A stretch of DNA of 17,914 bases from Oscillospiraceae bacterium. GTDB lineage: Bacteria; Bacillota; Clostridia; Oscillospirales; Oscillospiraceae. Shown here in pieces: positions 1-6,645 of this stretch. The translations under genes were made by a program, and so were the position numbers. The notes below the pieces were generated by a model. That model had not been told where the DNA came from, searched no databases, and was given only the letters and a program-made list of their open reading frames with translations. Position 1 is the stretch's first letter. Every line of letters starts with the position of its first letter. Location: positions 1-17,914 of the forward strand of contig JAHHSH010000038.1 of the NCBI GenBank assembly GCA_020025345.1, given 5' to 3'.

Positions 1-92
1 CCACCGTACTGAGAAATGATGGCGGCTGCCAGCTTGGGGTTGGGGTTGGTGATGCGCACCGGGTACTGCAATTTCTTTTCATATACGAACAT
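1..92 (-). CDS. cotJC: Spore coat protein CotJC, manganese-catalase family (5' end only)
   Basis: Only the first 30 codons are inside the window; the gene runs off the left edge. The N-terminus reads MFVYEKKLQYPVRI followed by TNPNPKLAAAIISQYGG, which is the characteristic opening of CotJC proteins. CotJC belongs to the dinuclear manganese catalase family and sits in the inner spore coat of Bacillus and Clostridia. The metal-binding residues lie outside the window, so activity cannot be judged. The ATG overlaps the TGA of the upstream cotJAB gene by one base (TGATG). An SD-like GGAGG lies just inside the end of that gene, so the two genes are translationally coupled in one cotJ operon. Confidence 0.88.
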   Translation of the reverse strand, partial: MFVYEKKLQYPVRITNPNPKLAAAIISQYG

Positions 93-574
93 CAGTCATT
101 TCCTCCTTCGTCCCAAGGCCACGGATCCTTCAACCATGTATAACCGCCTGGCGTGATGGTGGTTTGAGTCAAGGGGCCATACATTTTTTCGTATTTGGCG
201 CGGCCCTCCTGTGCCATTCGGATATAGTTCCAGTAGAGATCCAATACCTCTTGATCATCTGCGTGGGTTACCAGATATAGGCCCAGTTCGTCAATGGCGA
301 AGTCCAGCGCCATTAGCTCCGAAAGTGCGGAGTTGGCGGCGGGAAAGCGGCTTTTCAGCTCACTATGAAAGGGCAGATCCAGACCGGGAAACAGTGTGCC
401 CTGTTGCAGCGCCTCACGCTGATTATAGCGCTTGGGGTTCTGGTTTTGTTTGGGAATATAGGGGAAGGCCAGAGGCAGGCAGTGTCCCGGCACGGAGCCT
501 TCCCAATCCTTACATGACGAGGAAGCCGCAGGACGGGTTTCCTGGGTCATGTCATCATTTTTTTCAATATACAA
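92..574 (-). CDS. CotJA-CotJB fusion, spore coat assembly protein
   Basis: This is a 160-residue protein combining two normally separate coat proteins. Residues about 34-69 look like CotJA (hydrophobic LPLAFPYIP, then EALQQGTLFPGLDLPF). Residues about 84-160 look like CotJB (ALDFAIDELGLYLVTHADDQ, then YEKMYGPL and a WLKDPWPW ending). In Bacillus, CotJA and CotJB are separate products of the cotJABC operon that help place CotJC in the coat. No stop codon separates the halves. The only ATG near the CotJB part (about position 316) has a GGAG just 3 bases away, too close for good initiation. I chose the TTG at 574 because a perfect AGGAGG (582-588) lies 7 bases upstream; the ATG at 550 has no SD. 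The next gene is cotJC. The domain assignment is from remembered family motifs. Confidence 0.8.
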   Translation of the reverse strand: MYIEKNDDMTQETRPAASSSCKDWEGSVPGHCLPLAFPYIPKQNQNPKRYNQREALQQGTLFPGLDLPFHSELKSRFPAANSALSELMALDFAIDELGLYLVTHADDQEVLDLYWNYIRMAQEGRAKYEKMYGPLTQTTITPGGYTWLKDPWPWDEGGND

Positions 575-732
575 TGCGTGTTCCTCCTTTGCTGTTGGGG
601 CGTTTGCCCATGCCATTCTATGCATTTGCGGCGTTATAGGACACGGGGGATTTGCTTTTCTGCCGCAATGTGGTAAAATCAGCACATACCATCGGGGATG
701 CACGCATACAGTACGGCGAGGAGGGAAGTGCA

Positions 733-1404
733 TTGCGGTGGAGAAAAATGATAGTAGTGAGTTGCGTTTTGCTGCTGATTGTACCGATCGTCTCTGTAAC
801 ATGGGCCGCAGAAGAGCAGACGTTGATTGCCATTGATGCCGGTCACGGCGGCGGTGACGGCGGCGCTGTAGCAGCAGACGGAACGACGGAGAGCAGCCTG
901 AATTTGCAGATTGCCCAGAAGTTAGAGGGAATTTTTTGCTTCTTGGGCTACCCGACAGTGATGACCCGCGCCGGAGAGGAGAGCCTTGCAGATGGCGACG
1001 CGGGCACAGTGCGCCAGCAAAAGGTGACCGATCTTAAAAATCGTGTGGCGCTGATTCAGAAGAGTGGCAGCGATGTGCTCATCAGCATCCATCAAAACAG
1101 TTTGCCCGGCCACCCGGAGGTACACGGCGCACAGACTTTTTATAATACTGTTTCATGGGCAGGGGATTTGGCTGCCGCCGTACAGTATGGACTCAACGGG
1201 AGCGTCAATGTAAGTAACGAAAAAATCTGTAAGCCCATTGGCGATGATATTTATTTGATGAAGAATGTGAAGTGCCCTGCCATTTTGGTGGAATGTGGCT
1301 TTATGTCCAATCCCAGTGAGGTGAGGCTGTTGCAAAGCGAAGGCTATCAGAAACAGTTGGCGGCTGCTATAGCTGCAGCTTACTTGAACTATATGAACGA
1401 ATGA
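733..1404 (+). CDS. cwlD: N-acetylmuramoyl-L-alanine amidase CwlD (spore cortex muramic-lactam synthesis)
   Basis: A 223-residue zinc amidase of the Amidase_3 family, close in size to B. subtilis CwlD (237). A membrane or signal segment at residues about 6-25 is followed by the catalytic domain. The motif AIDAGHGGGDGG gives zinc ligand H38, E53 sits in TTESSLNLQI, H120 in SIHQNS, and the catalytic glutamate E187 in LVECGFMSNP. CwlD removes the peptide side chain from muramic acid in the cortex before PdaA closes the lactam, which marks cortex for germination enzymes. The TTG start at 733 is preceded by GAGGAGGG at 718-725, spacing 7 bases. An ATG at 748 is the alternative and has a closer, poorer SD. 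The gene is divergent from cotJ and lies 9 bases before radA. Placement beside coat genes supports CwlD over a vegetative amidase. Confidence 0.88.
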   Translation: MRWRKMIVVSCVLLLIVPIVSVTWAAEEQTLIAIDAGHGGGDGGAVAADGTTESSLNLQIAQKLEGIFCFLGYPTVMTRAGEESLADGDAGTVRQQKVTDLKNRVALIQKSGSDVLISIHQNSLPGHPEVHGAQTFYNTVSWAGDLAAAVQYGLNGSVNVSNEKICKPIGDDIYLMKNVKCPAILVECGFMSNPSEVRLLQSEGYQKQLAAAIAAAYLNYMNE

Positions 1405-1413
1405 GGAATCAGC

Positions 1414-2772
1414 ATGAAAAGTAAGACAGTTTTTTATTGCACTGAGTGCGGAAATGAGAGCCCCAAGTGGTCCGGTCGCTGTAGTGCCTGTGGCGCATGG
1501 AATACGATGGTGGAGCAGGTAGAAAGAAGTACGAAGGGCGGGAGAAAGATACCTACTGTAGTTGCTGTAAAGGCATCTCCCATCACAGATATTAATACCT
1601 CGGATGAGATCCGGTTTTCTACCGGAATGCGGGAATTAGACCGTGTATTAGGCGGCGGTGCTGTAAAAGGCTCCCTTGTACTGGTGGGTGGCGCACCGGG
1701 TATCGGCAAGTCCACATTGATGCTGCAAATCTGTCGGCAGCTGGGCGAATTTGCCAAGGTGCTGTATGTGTCCGGTGAGGAATCTGCCCACCAGATCAAG
1801 CTGCGGGCGCAGCGCTTAAACGCGGAGAGCGAGAATCTTTATGTGCTCAGTGAGACCTGCTTAGGAAATCTGATGGAATCTGTGAACGCGGAAGCACCGG
1901 ATGTATTGATCGTGGACTCGATTCAGACGCTCTATAACGAGGAACTGGATTCTCCCGCCGGTGGTGTGGGACAGGTGAAAGACTGCACCATGGCGCTGAT
2001 GCACCTTGCCAAGAGTCGGAATATCACTGTGTTCGTCATCGGCCATGTAAATAAGGAGGGCTCTATTGCAGGTCCTAAAGTATTGGAGCATATGGTGGAC
2101 TGCGTGCTCTATTTTGAAGGCGATCAGCATATGACCTATCGCATTTTGCGGGCGGCAAAAAACCGCTTTGGAGCCACCAATGAGATCGGCGTTTTCGAAA
2201 TGATGGATCACGGATTGAAAGAAGTAGAGAACCCTTCTGAGATGCTGCTCTCCGGCCGCCCGGAGGATGCGCCGGGAACCTGCGTCACTTGTGTGATGGA
2301 GGGAGCTCGTCCCGTGCTGGCCGAGGTACAGGCTCTGATTGCTCCGGCCAGCGGCTCGAATCCCCGGCGTACCAGCAATGGATTTGATTACAATCGCGCG
2401 GCCATGCTGCTGGCGGTGCTGGAGAAGCGTGGTGGCTTAAAAGTCTCTCAATGTGATGCCTATCTCAATATTATCGGAGGTCTGACCCTGGATGAGCCGG
2501 CGGCAGACTTGGCCGCCGTGGTGGCTATTGCATCCAGTTATCTGGATAAAACGGTACCTTCCAGCATGGCGGCTATGGGAGAGGTGGGACTCTCCGGTGA
2601 GATCCGCAGTATCAGCCATCTGGAGCAACGGCTCTCTGAGGTACAGCGTTTGGGCTTTACGAAGTGCATGGTCCCCGCCAGCCGTTCCCGGGAGATCAAG
2701 CCGCTGCCCCATTTGGAACTGCTGCCGGTGAAAAATGTGGCAGATGCACTGCGACATCTGGTACACGGCTAA
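1414..2772 (+). CDS. radA: DNA repair protein RadA/Sms
   Basis: A 452-residue protein of normal length with all RadA hallmarks: an N-terminal C4 zinc finger (C9, C12, C23, C26), a RecA-like ATPase core with Walker A GGAPGIGKST at residues 92-101, Walker B VLIVDS at 164-169, and the RadA-specific KNRFG motif at 249-253. A C-terminal Lon-protease-like domain lacks an obvious catalytic serine-lysine pair, as is normal for RadA. RadA is a RecA-stimulated helicase that processes branched recombination intermediates. The ATG at 1414 has TGAGGAA a few bases upstream, overlapping the cwlD stop region, so radA is probably co-transcribed with cwlD and may have further upstream transcription. Confidence 0.97.
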   Translation: MKSKTVFYCTECGNESPKWSGRCSACGAWNTMVEQVERSTKGGRKIPTVVAVKASPITDINTSDEIRFSTGMRELDRVLGGGAVKGSLVLVGGAPGIGKSTLMLQICRQLGEFAKVLYVSGEESAHQIKLRAQRLNAESENLYVLSETCLGNLMESVNAEAPDVLIVDSIQTLYNEELDSPAGGVGQVKDCTMALMHLAKSRNITVFVIGHVNKEGSIAGPKVLEHMVDCVLYFEGDQHMTYRILRAAKNRFGATNEIGVFEMMDHGLKEVENPSEMLLSGRPEDAPGTCVTCVMEGARPVLAEVQALIAPASGSNPRRTSNGFDYNRAAMLLAVLEKRGGLKVSQCDAYLNIIGGLTLDEPAADLAAVVAIASSYLDKTVPSSMAAMGEVGLSGEIRSISHLEQRLSEVQRLGFTKCMVPASRSREIKPLPHLELLPVKNVADALRHLVHG

Positions 2773-2804
2773 GCTATGACAGACAGTATCAATATAAGAT
2801 AAAT

Positions 2805-2840
2805 AAATACCTCCGACAGATTTCTCTGCCGGAGGTATTT
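2805..2840. terminator. Bidirectional intrinsic terminator between radA and the cysteine-rich gene
   Basis: A 16-bp stem (2805-2820 with 2825-2840, one A/C mismatch) has a 4-base TTTC loop. T-rich tracts follow on both strands. It sits exactly between the convergent stops of radA (2772) and the minus-strand gene ending at 2855. Confidence 0.9.
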
Positions 2841-2854
2841 TACTAAGGTGTTTC

Positions 2855-3697
2855 TTATTTGTTGGCGCAGTAATTGCGGGTGCCGGCGTAGTCCTTGGGC
2901 ATCTCCACCGTGCTGGGCGGGAAGAACTCGTTGACAGGGAAGTCCACGTTGCGGAACAGTCCGCAGGGGTCCTCCTGATCGCCGCAGCTGCATTCCGACT
3001 GAGGGATACAGTAGTCGTAAACAGGAATCAGCAGCTGGGTGTCGCGCTCCAGACGTACCATAGAGAACTGTCCCAGTGTTACATAGTAGCGGCGCTGGCA
3101 GCTGTCGTCCATGACCAGCTCCTGATTGAAGCAGCAGCTGACACAACCGGGCAGTTCTGCGATGCAGGGTTCGCAGCAGCCGCAGTTGGAGGGGCAGCAA
3201 TCGACAATGCGAGTGTCCAGTACGATGGGATCCACAGCCTCCACCACGGCGATGGGCAAATCGGTTTTTGCGGGATTGGGGGTATCCATCCCCTCCATCA
3301 CGGTGTCAGAACTGAAGATCTTGGCACCGCCCTCGCTGCCGAAGAGGATACAGCGCTTATCAAAGACGCACAGACCCTCGGCCTCGGCGTAGCGGGGGGT
3401 ACCGGTGCCTACCTGCAGTGTGACGCGATAGAAAAAGCGCATATCTACCGAGTAGAAGCCTCGGTTAAAATTAACCGGTTCTACATCGGTGTAGACGTAC
3501 AGAAGCTCTGCTCTGCCGCCCTTGATCATCTGGCAGCCGTTGAGGATGGCCTGCCCTGCACAGGTGGGGTAGAAACGCAGATCCTCAATGCAGTCCTTGT
3601 CACGACAGCTGTCAAAAATCTTTCTCGTATGAATACAGACGGATTCCCGGACGTTGTTCAGATCACAGACCGGGCCCGGCATTCCTTTTTCAGCCAT
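2855..3697 (-). CDS. Cysteine-rich conserved clostridial protein, function unknown
   Basis: A 280-residue soluble protein with no signal peptide or membrane segment. I do not know a function. It resembles a family of uncharacterised clostridial proteins with the blocks RESVCIHTRKIFDSCRDKDC near the N-terminus, VFDKRCILFGSEGGAKIFSS at about 111-130 and YVTLGQFSMVRLERDTQLLI at about 205-224 (family memory, not searched). There are 23 cysteines (about 8 percent), with a dense cluster at residues 167-189 (CC, C, CC, C, C, CC). This composition suits a disulfide-linked or metal-binding structural protein such as a coat or exosporium component, which is inference. I chose the ATG at 3697 because GGGAGG lies 7 bases upstream. 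A sporulation-type promoter candidate precedes it (3742-3769). Neighbours are radA (convergent) and a DUF3048 lipoprotein gene. Confidence 0.8.
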   Translation of the reverse strand: MAEKGMPGPVCDLNNVRESVCIHTRKIFDSCRDKDCIEDLRFYPTCAGQAILNGCQMIKGGRAELLYVYTDVEPVNFNRGFYSVDMRFFYRVTLQVGTGTPRYAEAEGLCVFDKRCILFGSEGGAKIFSSDTVMEGMDTPNPAKTDLPIAVVEAVDPIVLDTRIVDCCPSNCGCCEPCIAELPGCVSCCFNQELVMDDSCQRRYYVTLGQFSMVRLERDTQLLIPVYDYCIPQSECSCGDQEDPCGLFRNVDFPVNEFFPPSTVEMPKDYAGTRNYCANK

Positions 3698-3741
3698 AGA
3701 ATAACCTCCCAATAAGTAGTGAAAGAAGCGTCTTTCATTAC

Positions 3742-3769
3742 AGTGTATGTGTTGGGGAGGAAAAGGTGC
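3742..3769 (-). promoter_or_regulatory. Candidate mother-cell (sigma-E/sigma-K type) promoter
   Basis: On the minus strand CATACACT (3749-3742) matches the sigma-E/sigma-K -10 core. GCACC (3769-3765) lies 15 bases upstream and resembles the short sigma-K -35. No good sigma-E -35 or sigma-A promoter is visible here. Transcription would start about 35-40 bases before the GGGAGG of the cysteine-rich gene. Confidence 0.35.
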
Positions 3770-3802
3770 AGGGAGGAGACGTCAGTGCGTTTCCTCCCTG
3801 CA
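3767..3802 (-). terminator. Intrinsic terminator of the DUF3048 lipoprotein gene
   Basis: A perfect 11-bp stem (3767-3777 with 3792-3802) with a 14-base loop, starting about 13 bases past the DUF3048 stop codon. On the minus strand it is followed by CACCTTTTCC, a short U-rich tail. It overlaps the -35 region of the candidate promoter for the next gene. Confidence 0.65.
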
Positions 3803-3814
3803 GAGAGTCTTCAA

Positions 3815-4861
3815 TTACGTAATAGATACATAGGCATCATAATCGACAACGCAGACATAGGTCTTGCCGATGCCAAGAGAAAGAGGTGTGCCGTCGGTGG
3901 TTGTATAGGTGAAGGGATCGTAGATGTCTTCTTTGTGCCACTGAATGTCCATGGCTTTCCCGCCGCAGATATAGACGCCCTCATCACTGCCGCAGACGTC
4001 AATAACCATATGGCCGGAAGAATCACCACTGTTATAGACAGAGGTACGCAGGATCAGAAGATTGGTAACACCTACTTGGTTGCCGGTATTGCCGTCAATA
4101 TAAGCATCGTCGTATTGTCCGATCATGTAGAGCTTGGTGGCAGGATCATAGGTGAAGGTACCCGTCTTATAGTTGGAGAATTTTACGGAGATATCTGTGG
4201 CATCTGTACCGCTATGAGGGGTGCCGTCGTCCACGAAGGTCACGGGATAGCGATAGTCTGCCTCATGCTGGAGGCGCCAGCCGCTGGAGGTGATGTAGTC
4301 ATGAATGAGAGAGCCCTTGGTCATTAAGGTGTGCTCGTAATCCATGATCTCCGCACGCTTCTCATCTCGCCAGAAGCAGCCGAAAGCACCTTCGTCAATG
4401 TCATCGACATCATAGCGATAGATCATATTCATAGCTTCGTCGCTGCCGCCGGCGTGTACATAGATGGCATCCATCCCCATGGCTGTCTCCAGAAAACAGG
4501 GCCGTGCGCTGCGGACAGAGCCGATGGTATCCTTGGTGTCGATCTCCTGGAAAAGACCCATCATGCGGGTAATGCCGCCCTCAACATTATATTCAAAGAT
4601 GATGTCGGCATCAGATACGCCGTGCTGAGGCATGGCATAATGAATATTATTGAGCATCACGGCCACAGGGCGGTTATTGACGGAATCGGGGTTGCTAAGT
4701 GGTTCGCCGGTGAGGGGATTGGGGACGATTTTTTCTTCGGGAACAGTGGTAATGAGAGCATCGGGATTTTGTGACTCATCCTGATCACTTTGATGCTTGC
4801 CGCAACCGGTACAAATGAGCAGCATGGTAAGTGCCAAAAGCAGAGCAAGGGTCTTTTTCAT
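3815..4861 (-). CDS. DUF3048 family lipoprotein (YerB-like)
   Basis: A 348-residue predicted lipoprotein. Residues 1-20 form a signal peptide ending in ICTGC, so C20 would be lipidated; the -3 position is cysteine rather than the usual leucine. After an acidic linker comes the DUF3048 domain: NPLTGEPL, then NRPVAVMLNNIHYAMPQHGVS, GGITRMMGLFQ and IGSVRSARPCFLETA, with a C-terminal DUF3048 half ending in a beta-rich region. The family prototype is B. subtilis YerB; its biochemical function is not established. The ATG at 4861 is preceded by AGGGAG about 11 bases away, and a GTG four codons upstream overlaps that SD and is less likely. The gene has its own promoter (4895-4923) and terminator (3767-3802), so it appears monocistronic. 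Confidence 0.88.
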   Translation of the reverse strand: MKKTLALLLALTMLLICTGCGKHQSDQDESQNPDALITTVPEEKIVPNPLTGEPLSNPDSVNNRPVAVMLNNIHYAMPQHGVSDADIIFEYNVEGGITRMMGLFQEIDTKDTIGSVRSARPCFLETAMGMDAIYVHAGGSDEAMNMIYRYDVDDIDEGAFGCFWRDEKRAEIMDYEHTLMTKGSLIHDYITSSGWRLQHEADYRYPVTFVDDGTPHSGTDATDISVKFSNYKTGTFTYDPATKLYMIGQYDDAYIDGNTGNQVGVTNLLILRTSVYNSGDSSGHMVIDVCGSDEGVYICGGKAMDIQWHKEDIYDPFTYTTTDGTPLSLGIGKTYVCVVDYDAYVSIT

Positions 4862-4894
4862 CAGTATATACACTCCCTATCATCATAATAAAAA

Positions 4895-4923
4895 ATAATA
4901 GCAAATTTCGAATAAAAATGCAA
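4895..4923 (-). promoter_or_regulatory. Sigma-A promoter for the DUF3048 lipoprotein gene
   Basis: On the minus strand TTGCAT (4923-4918) and TATTAT (4900-4895) are separated by exactly 17 bases. The predicted start lies about 27 bases before the start codon. The surrounding region is strongly AT-rich. Confidence 0.6.
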
Positions 4924-4951
4924 ATCTGAACGACAATAAATTTCAAATTTC
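4903..4951 (+). repeat. Three copies of AAATTTC between divergent promoters
   Basis: AAATTTC occurs at 4903-4909 and as a tandem pair at 4938-4944 and 4945-4951. The first lies in the spacer of the leftward promoter and the tandem pair abuts the -35 of the rightward one. It could be an operator or simply AT-rich low complexity. Confidence 0.35.
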
Positions 4952-4954
4952 CTC

Positions 4955-4983
4955 TGTACAAAAGAGAAATTTTTCCTTATAAT
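4955..4983 (+). promoter_or_regulatory. Sigma-A promoter for the DUF4364 gene
   Basis: TGTACA (4955-4960) and a consensus TATAAT (4978-4983) with a 17-base spacer. The predicted start is around 4990, about 30 bases before the ATG. Confidence 0.7.
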
Positions 4984-5018
4984 ATATTAAATGCAAAAAA
5001 CAGGGAGGGGATTGCACA

Positions 5019-5543
5019 ATGAGTGTTGGGTTTATCCGTGATAAATTGGAGATCAAATTTCTGATCCTGTATATTGCCGCTCGAGTTTCCGAACCGATTC
5101 CGCTGGCAGAACTGCAAGAGCTGACAATGATCGATGATGGCATCAACTATTTTTCGTTTTCGGAATGTCTCAATGATCTGGTCAAAACAGAGCATTTGCA
5201 GTTGAAGGAGAATGATCTCTACTGTGTGACGCCGAAAGGGTTGCGCAACAGTGAGATTTGCGAGTCCAGTCTGCCTTATTCCGTGCGTCTGCGTGCCGAT
5301 AAAAAGCTGGCGGTCTACAATCGTACATTGCTGCGGCAAAATCAGGTGCAGAGCCATGTGATTCCCCGTGACAATGGAACCTTTACGGTGCAGCTGAGCC
5401 TTCACGACGATGTGGACAGCGTAATGGAACTGGAATTGATGGTAGCCACGGAGGATATGGCCAAGGATCTGGCTGAGCGTTTTAAGAAAAACCCGGAAAA
5501 GATGTACTCCGGTCTGCTGACGGTTTTATACGGCGAAGAATAA
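5019..5543 (+). CDS. DUF4364 family protein, probable winged-helix DNA-binding protein
   Basis: A 174-residue soluble protein resembling the clostridial DUF4364 family. The N-terminal half (residues about 5-80) has a helix-helix-helix-wing pattern, with LEIKFLILYIAARVSEPIPL leading into a DLVKTEHLQLKENDLYCVTPKG wing-like segment. The C-terminal half (about 100-174) is a mixed alpha/beta domain. This suggests a transcription regulator, but its targets are unknown to me. The ATG at 5019 follows GGGAGGGG at an 8-base spacing. The gene stands alone between a consensus sigma-A promoter and a strong terminator, and is divergent from the DUF3048 gene. It lies just upstream of the spoIIIA operon, but the intervening terminator argues for separate expression. 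Confidence 0.82.
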   Translation: MSVGFIRDKLEIKFLILYIAARVSEPIPLAELQELTMIDDGINYFSFSECLNDLVKTEHLQLKENDLYCVTPKGLRNSEICESSLPYSVRLRADKKLAVYNRTLLRQNQVQSHVIPRDNGTFTVQLSLHDDVDSVMELELMVATEDMAKDLAERFKKNPEKMYSGLLTVLYGEE

Positions 5544-5564
5544 TGCGATAGCGAAAGTTGCTGA

Positions 5565-5598
5565 AAGCTCTCTGTACATATGTGCAGAGAGCTTTTTT
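5565..5598 (+). terminator. Intrinsic terminator after the DUF4364 gene
   Basis: AAGCTCTCTG (5565-5574) pairs with CAGAGAGCTT (5585-5594), and the stem extends inward by several pairs around a small CATATG loop. A run of six T follows at 5593-5598. Confidence 0.9.
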
Positions 5599-5632
5599 CT
5601 GTTTGGATAGGAATAAAGTTTTGTTTGTCTGC

Positions 5633-5653
5633 GCCCTCGGCTATGCCGGGGGC
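5633..5653 (+). terminator. Second hairpin upstream of spoIIIA, possible back-up terminator
   Basis: A 9-bp GC-rich stem (5633-5641 with 5645-5653, one T/G wobble) with loop TAT, followed by TTATTATTT. The interrupted T-tract makes it weaker than the hairpin at 5565. It would shield spoIIIA from vegetative read-through, and it ends 9 bases before the sigma-E -35. Confidence 0.45.
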
Positions 5654-5662
5654 TTATTATTT

Positions 5663-5691
5663 GCATATTTCCGGACAAGTCATCATAGAGT
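5663..5691 (+). promoter_or_regulatory. Sigma-E promoter of the spoIIIA operon
   Basis: GCATATT (5663-5669), a perfect match to the sigma-E -35, is separated by 14 bases from CATAGAGT (5684-5691), which matches the sigma-E -10 well. Predicted start is about 5697-5699. The spoIIIA operon is a known sigma-E operon in B. subtilis, so motif and context agree. Confidence 0.85.
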
Positions 5692-5721
5692 GGAACATCA
5701 CACAAAAGGAGCGTGGAACAT

Positions 5722-6645
5722 TTGGAGAAGACCTATGCCATCCGCCGCTATGAGCAGGCGTCCGCGCTGCTGCCGCTGCGCTGGCAGCAGTCGGCAGGCC
5801 GATTGCCCGAATGGAAAAAAGCGCAGGCGGAGGAGTTCCGTTTGCGGACAGGAAAGCCGCTGACGGTGCTTTTGCCGGAGGGGGAGAGCTATCTGACAGA
5901 GGAGGTACCCCGTATGGTTGTAACACAGGCAGATCTGGAGCAGCTGTGTGACACGGTAACAGGGTATTCCCGCTATGCTGCCGGAGACACTCTCAGTCGT
6001 GGCTATCTTACAGCCCGCGGCGGATTTCGTGTAGGTATCTGTGGTACCGCTGTCATGCGGGAGGGACGAAATACCAATTTGCGAGACCTCTCCTCGGCAG
6101 TGATCCGTATCGGGCGGGAGCGGCAGGGAGTGGGAGTACCATTGCTCTCTAACCTTTGGGAAGAGGGGCATTTTCAAAGTGCGCTGATTCTCTCACCGCC
6201 GGGCGGAGGGAAAACGACCCTGCTGCGGGATCTGATACGGCTTTTGTCCGACGGTACGGAGGGAACACCGGCCCAGCGTGTGGCGCTGGTGGACGAGCGG
6301 GGAGAGATTGCAGTGATGCACCAAGGTGTTTCTCAAATGTCTGTAGGATGCCATACCGATGTGCTGGATGGCTGCCCCAAGGCGATAGGCATCCCTATTT
6401 TATTGCGTGCCGCTAATCCCCAGATTATCGCCGTGGACGAAATCACAGCGGCGGAAGATCTGCGGGCCATGGTCACCGCTGCCAACTGCGGCGTGCAGAT
6501 GCTGGCGACCATCCACGCTGCCAATCGGGAAGAATTGGAGCGCAAACCGCTCTTTGCAGAGGTCGTGGCTGCCGGCGTATTTTCCCGTTTGATCACCATC
6601 AGTATGGTGGATGGTCAGCGTACTTATGAGGTGGAGCCATTGTGA
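5722..6645 (+). CDS. spoIIIAA: Stage III sporulation protein AA, ATPase of the SpoIIIA-SpoIIQ channel
   Basis: A 307-residue cytoplasmic ATPase of the type II/IV secretion family, the same length as B. subtilis SpoIIIAA. Walker A SPPGGGKTT is at residues 158-166, the DERGEI box at 191-196, and Walker B IIAVDE at 235-240, followed by a conserved ATIHAAN segment. It is thought to energise the mother cell side of the feeding-tube channel during engulfment. I chose the TTG at 5722, which has AAGGAG (5706-5711) 10 bases upstream. An in-frame GTG at 5713 is only one base from that SD and is unlikely. It is the first gene of the operon, and its TGA overlaps the GTG of spoIIIAB (GTGA). Confidence 0.96.
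   Translation: MEKTYAIRRYEQASALLPLRWQQSAGRLPEWKKAQAEEFRLRTGKPLTVLLPEGESYLTEEVPRMVVTQADLEQLCDTVTGYSRYAAGDTLSRGYLTARGGFRVGICGTAVMREGRNTNLRDLSSAVIRIGRERQGVGVPLLSNLWEEGHFQSALILSPPGGGKTTLLRDLIRLLSDGTEGTPAQRVALVDERGEIAVMHQGVSQMSVGCHTDVLDGCPKAIGIPILLRAANPQIIAVDEITAAEDLRAMVTAANCGVQMLATIHAANREELERKPLFAEVVAAGVFSRLITISMVDGQRTYEVEPL

Noticed and set aside
211..639. 142-codon open frame on the plus strand across cotJAB
   Set aside because: No SD, antisense to the recognisable CotJA/CotJB coding frame; a shadow of the real gene.
615..692. Sigma-E-like -10 boxes for cotJ (CATAGAAT, 622-615 minus) and cwlD (CATACCAT, 685-692 plus)
   Set aside because: The -10 cores are good and the genes are expected sporulation genes, but neither has a matching -35 at 13-15 bases, so I do not list them as promoters.
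3717..3739. Small hairpin (TGAAAGA-AGCG-TCTTTCA) between the cysteine-rich and DUF3048 genes
   Set aside because: Only a 7-bp stem with no T-tract; it lies in the likely 5' leader of the cysteine-rich gene and could be chance.
3719..4774. Long plus-strand open frames opposite the DUF3048 gene
   Set aside because: They mirror the codon structure of the lipoprotein gene and match no recognisable family; antisense shadows.
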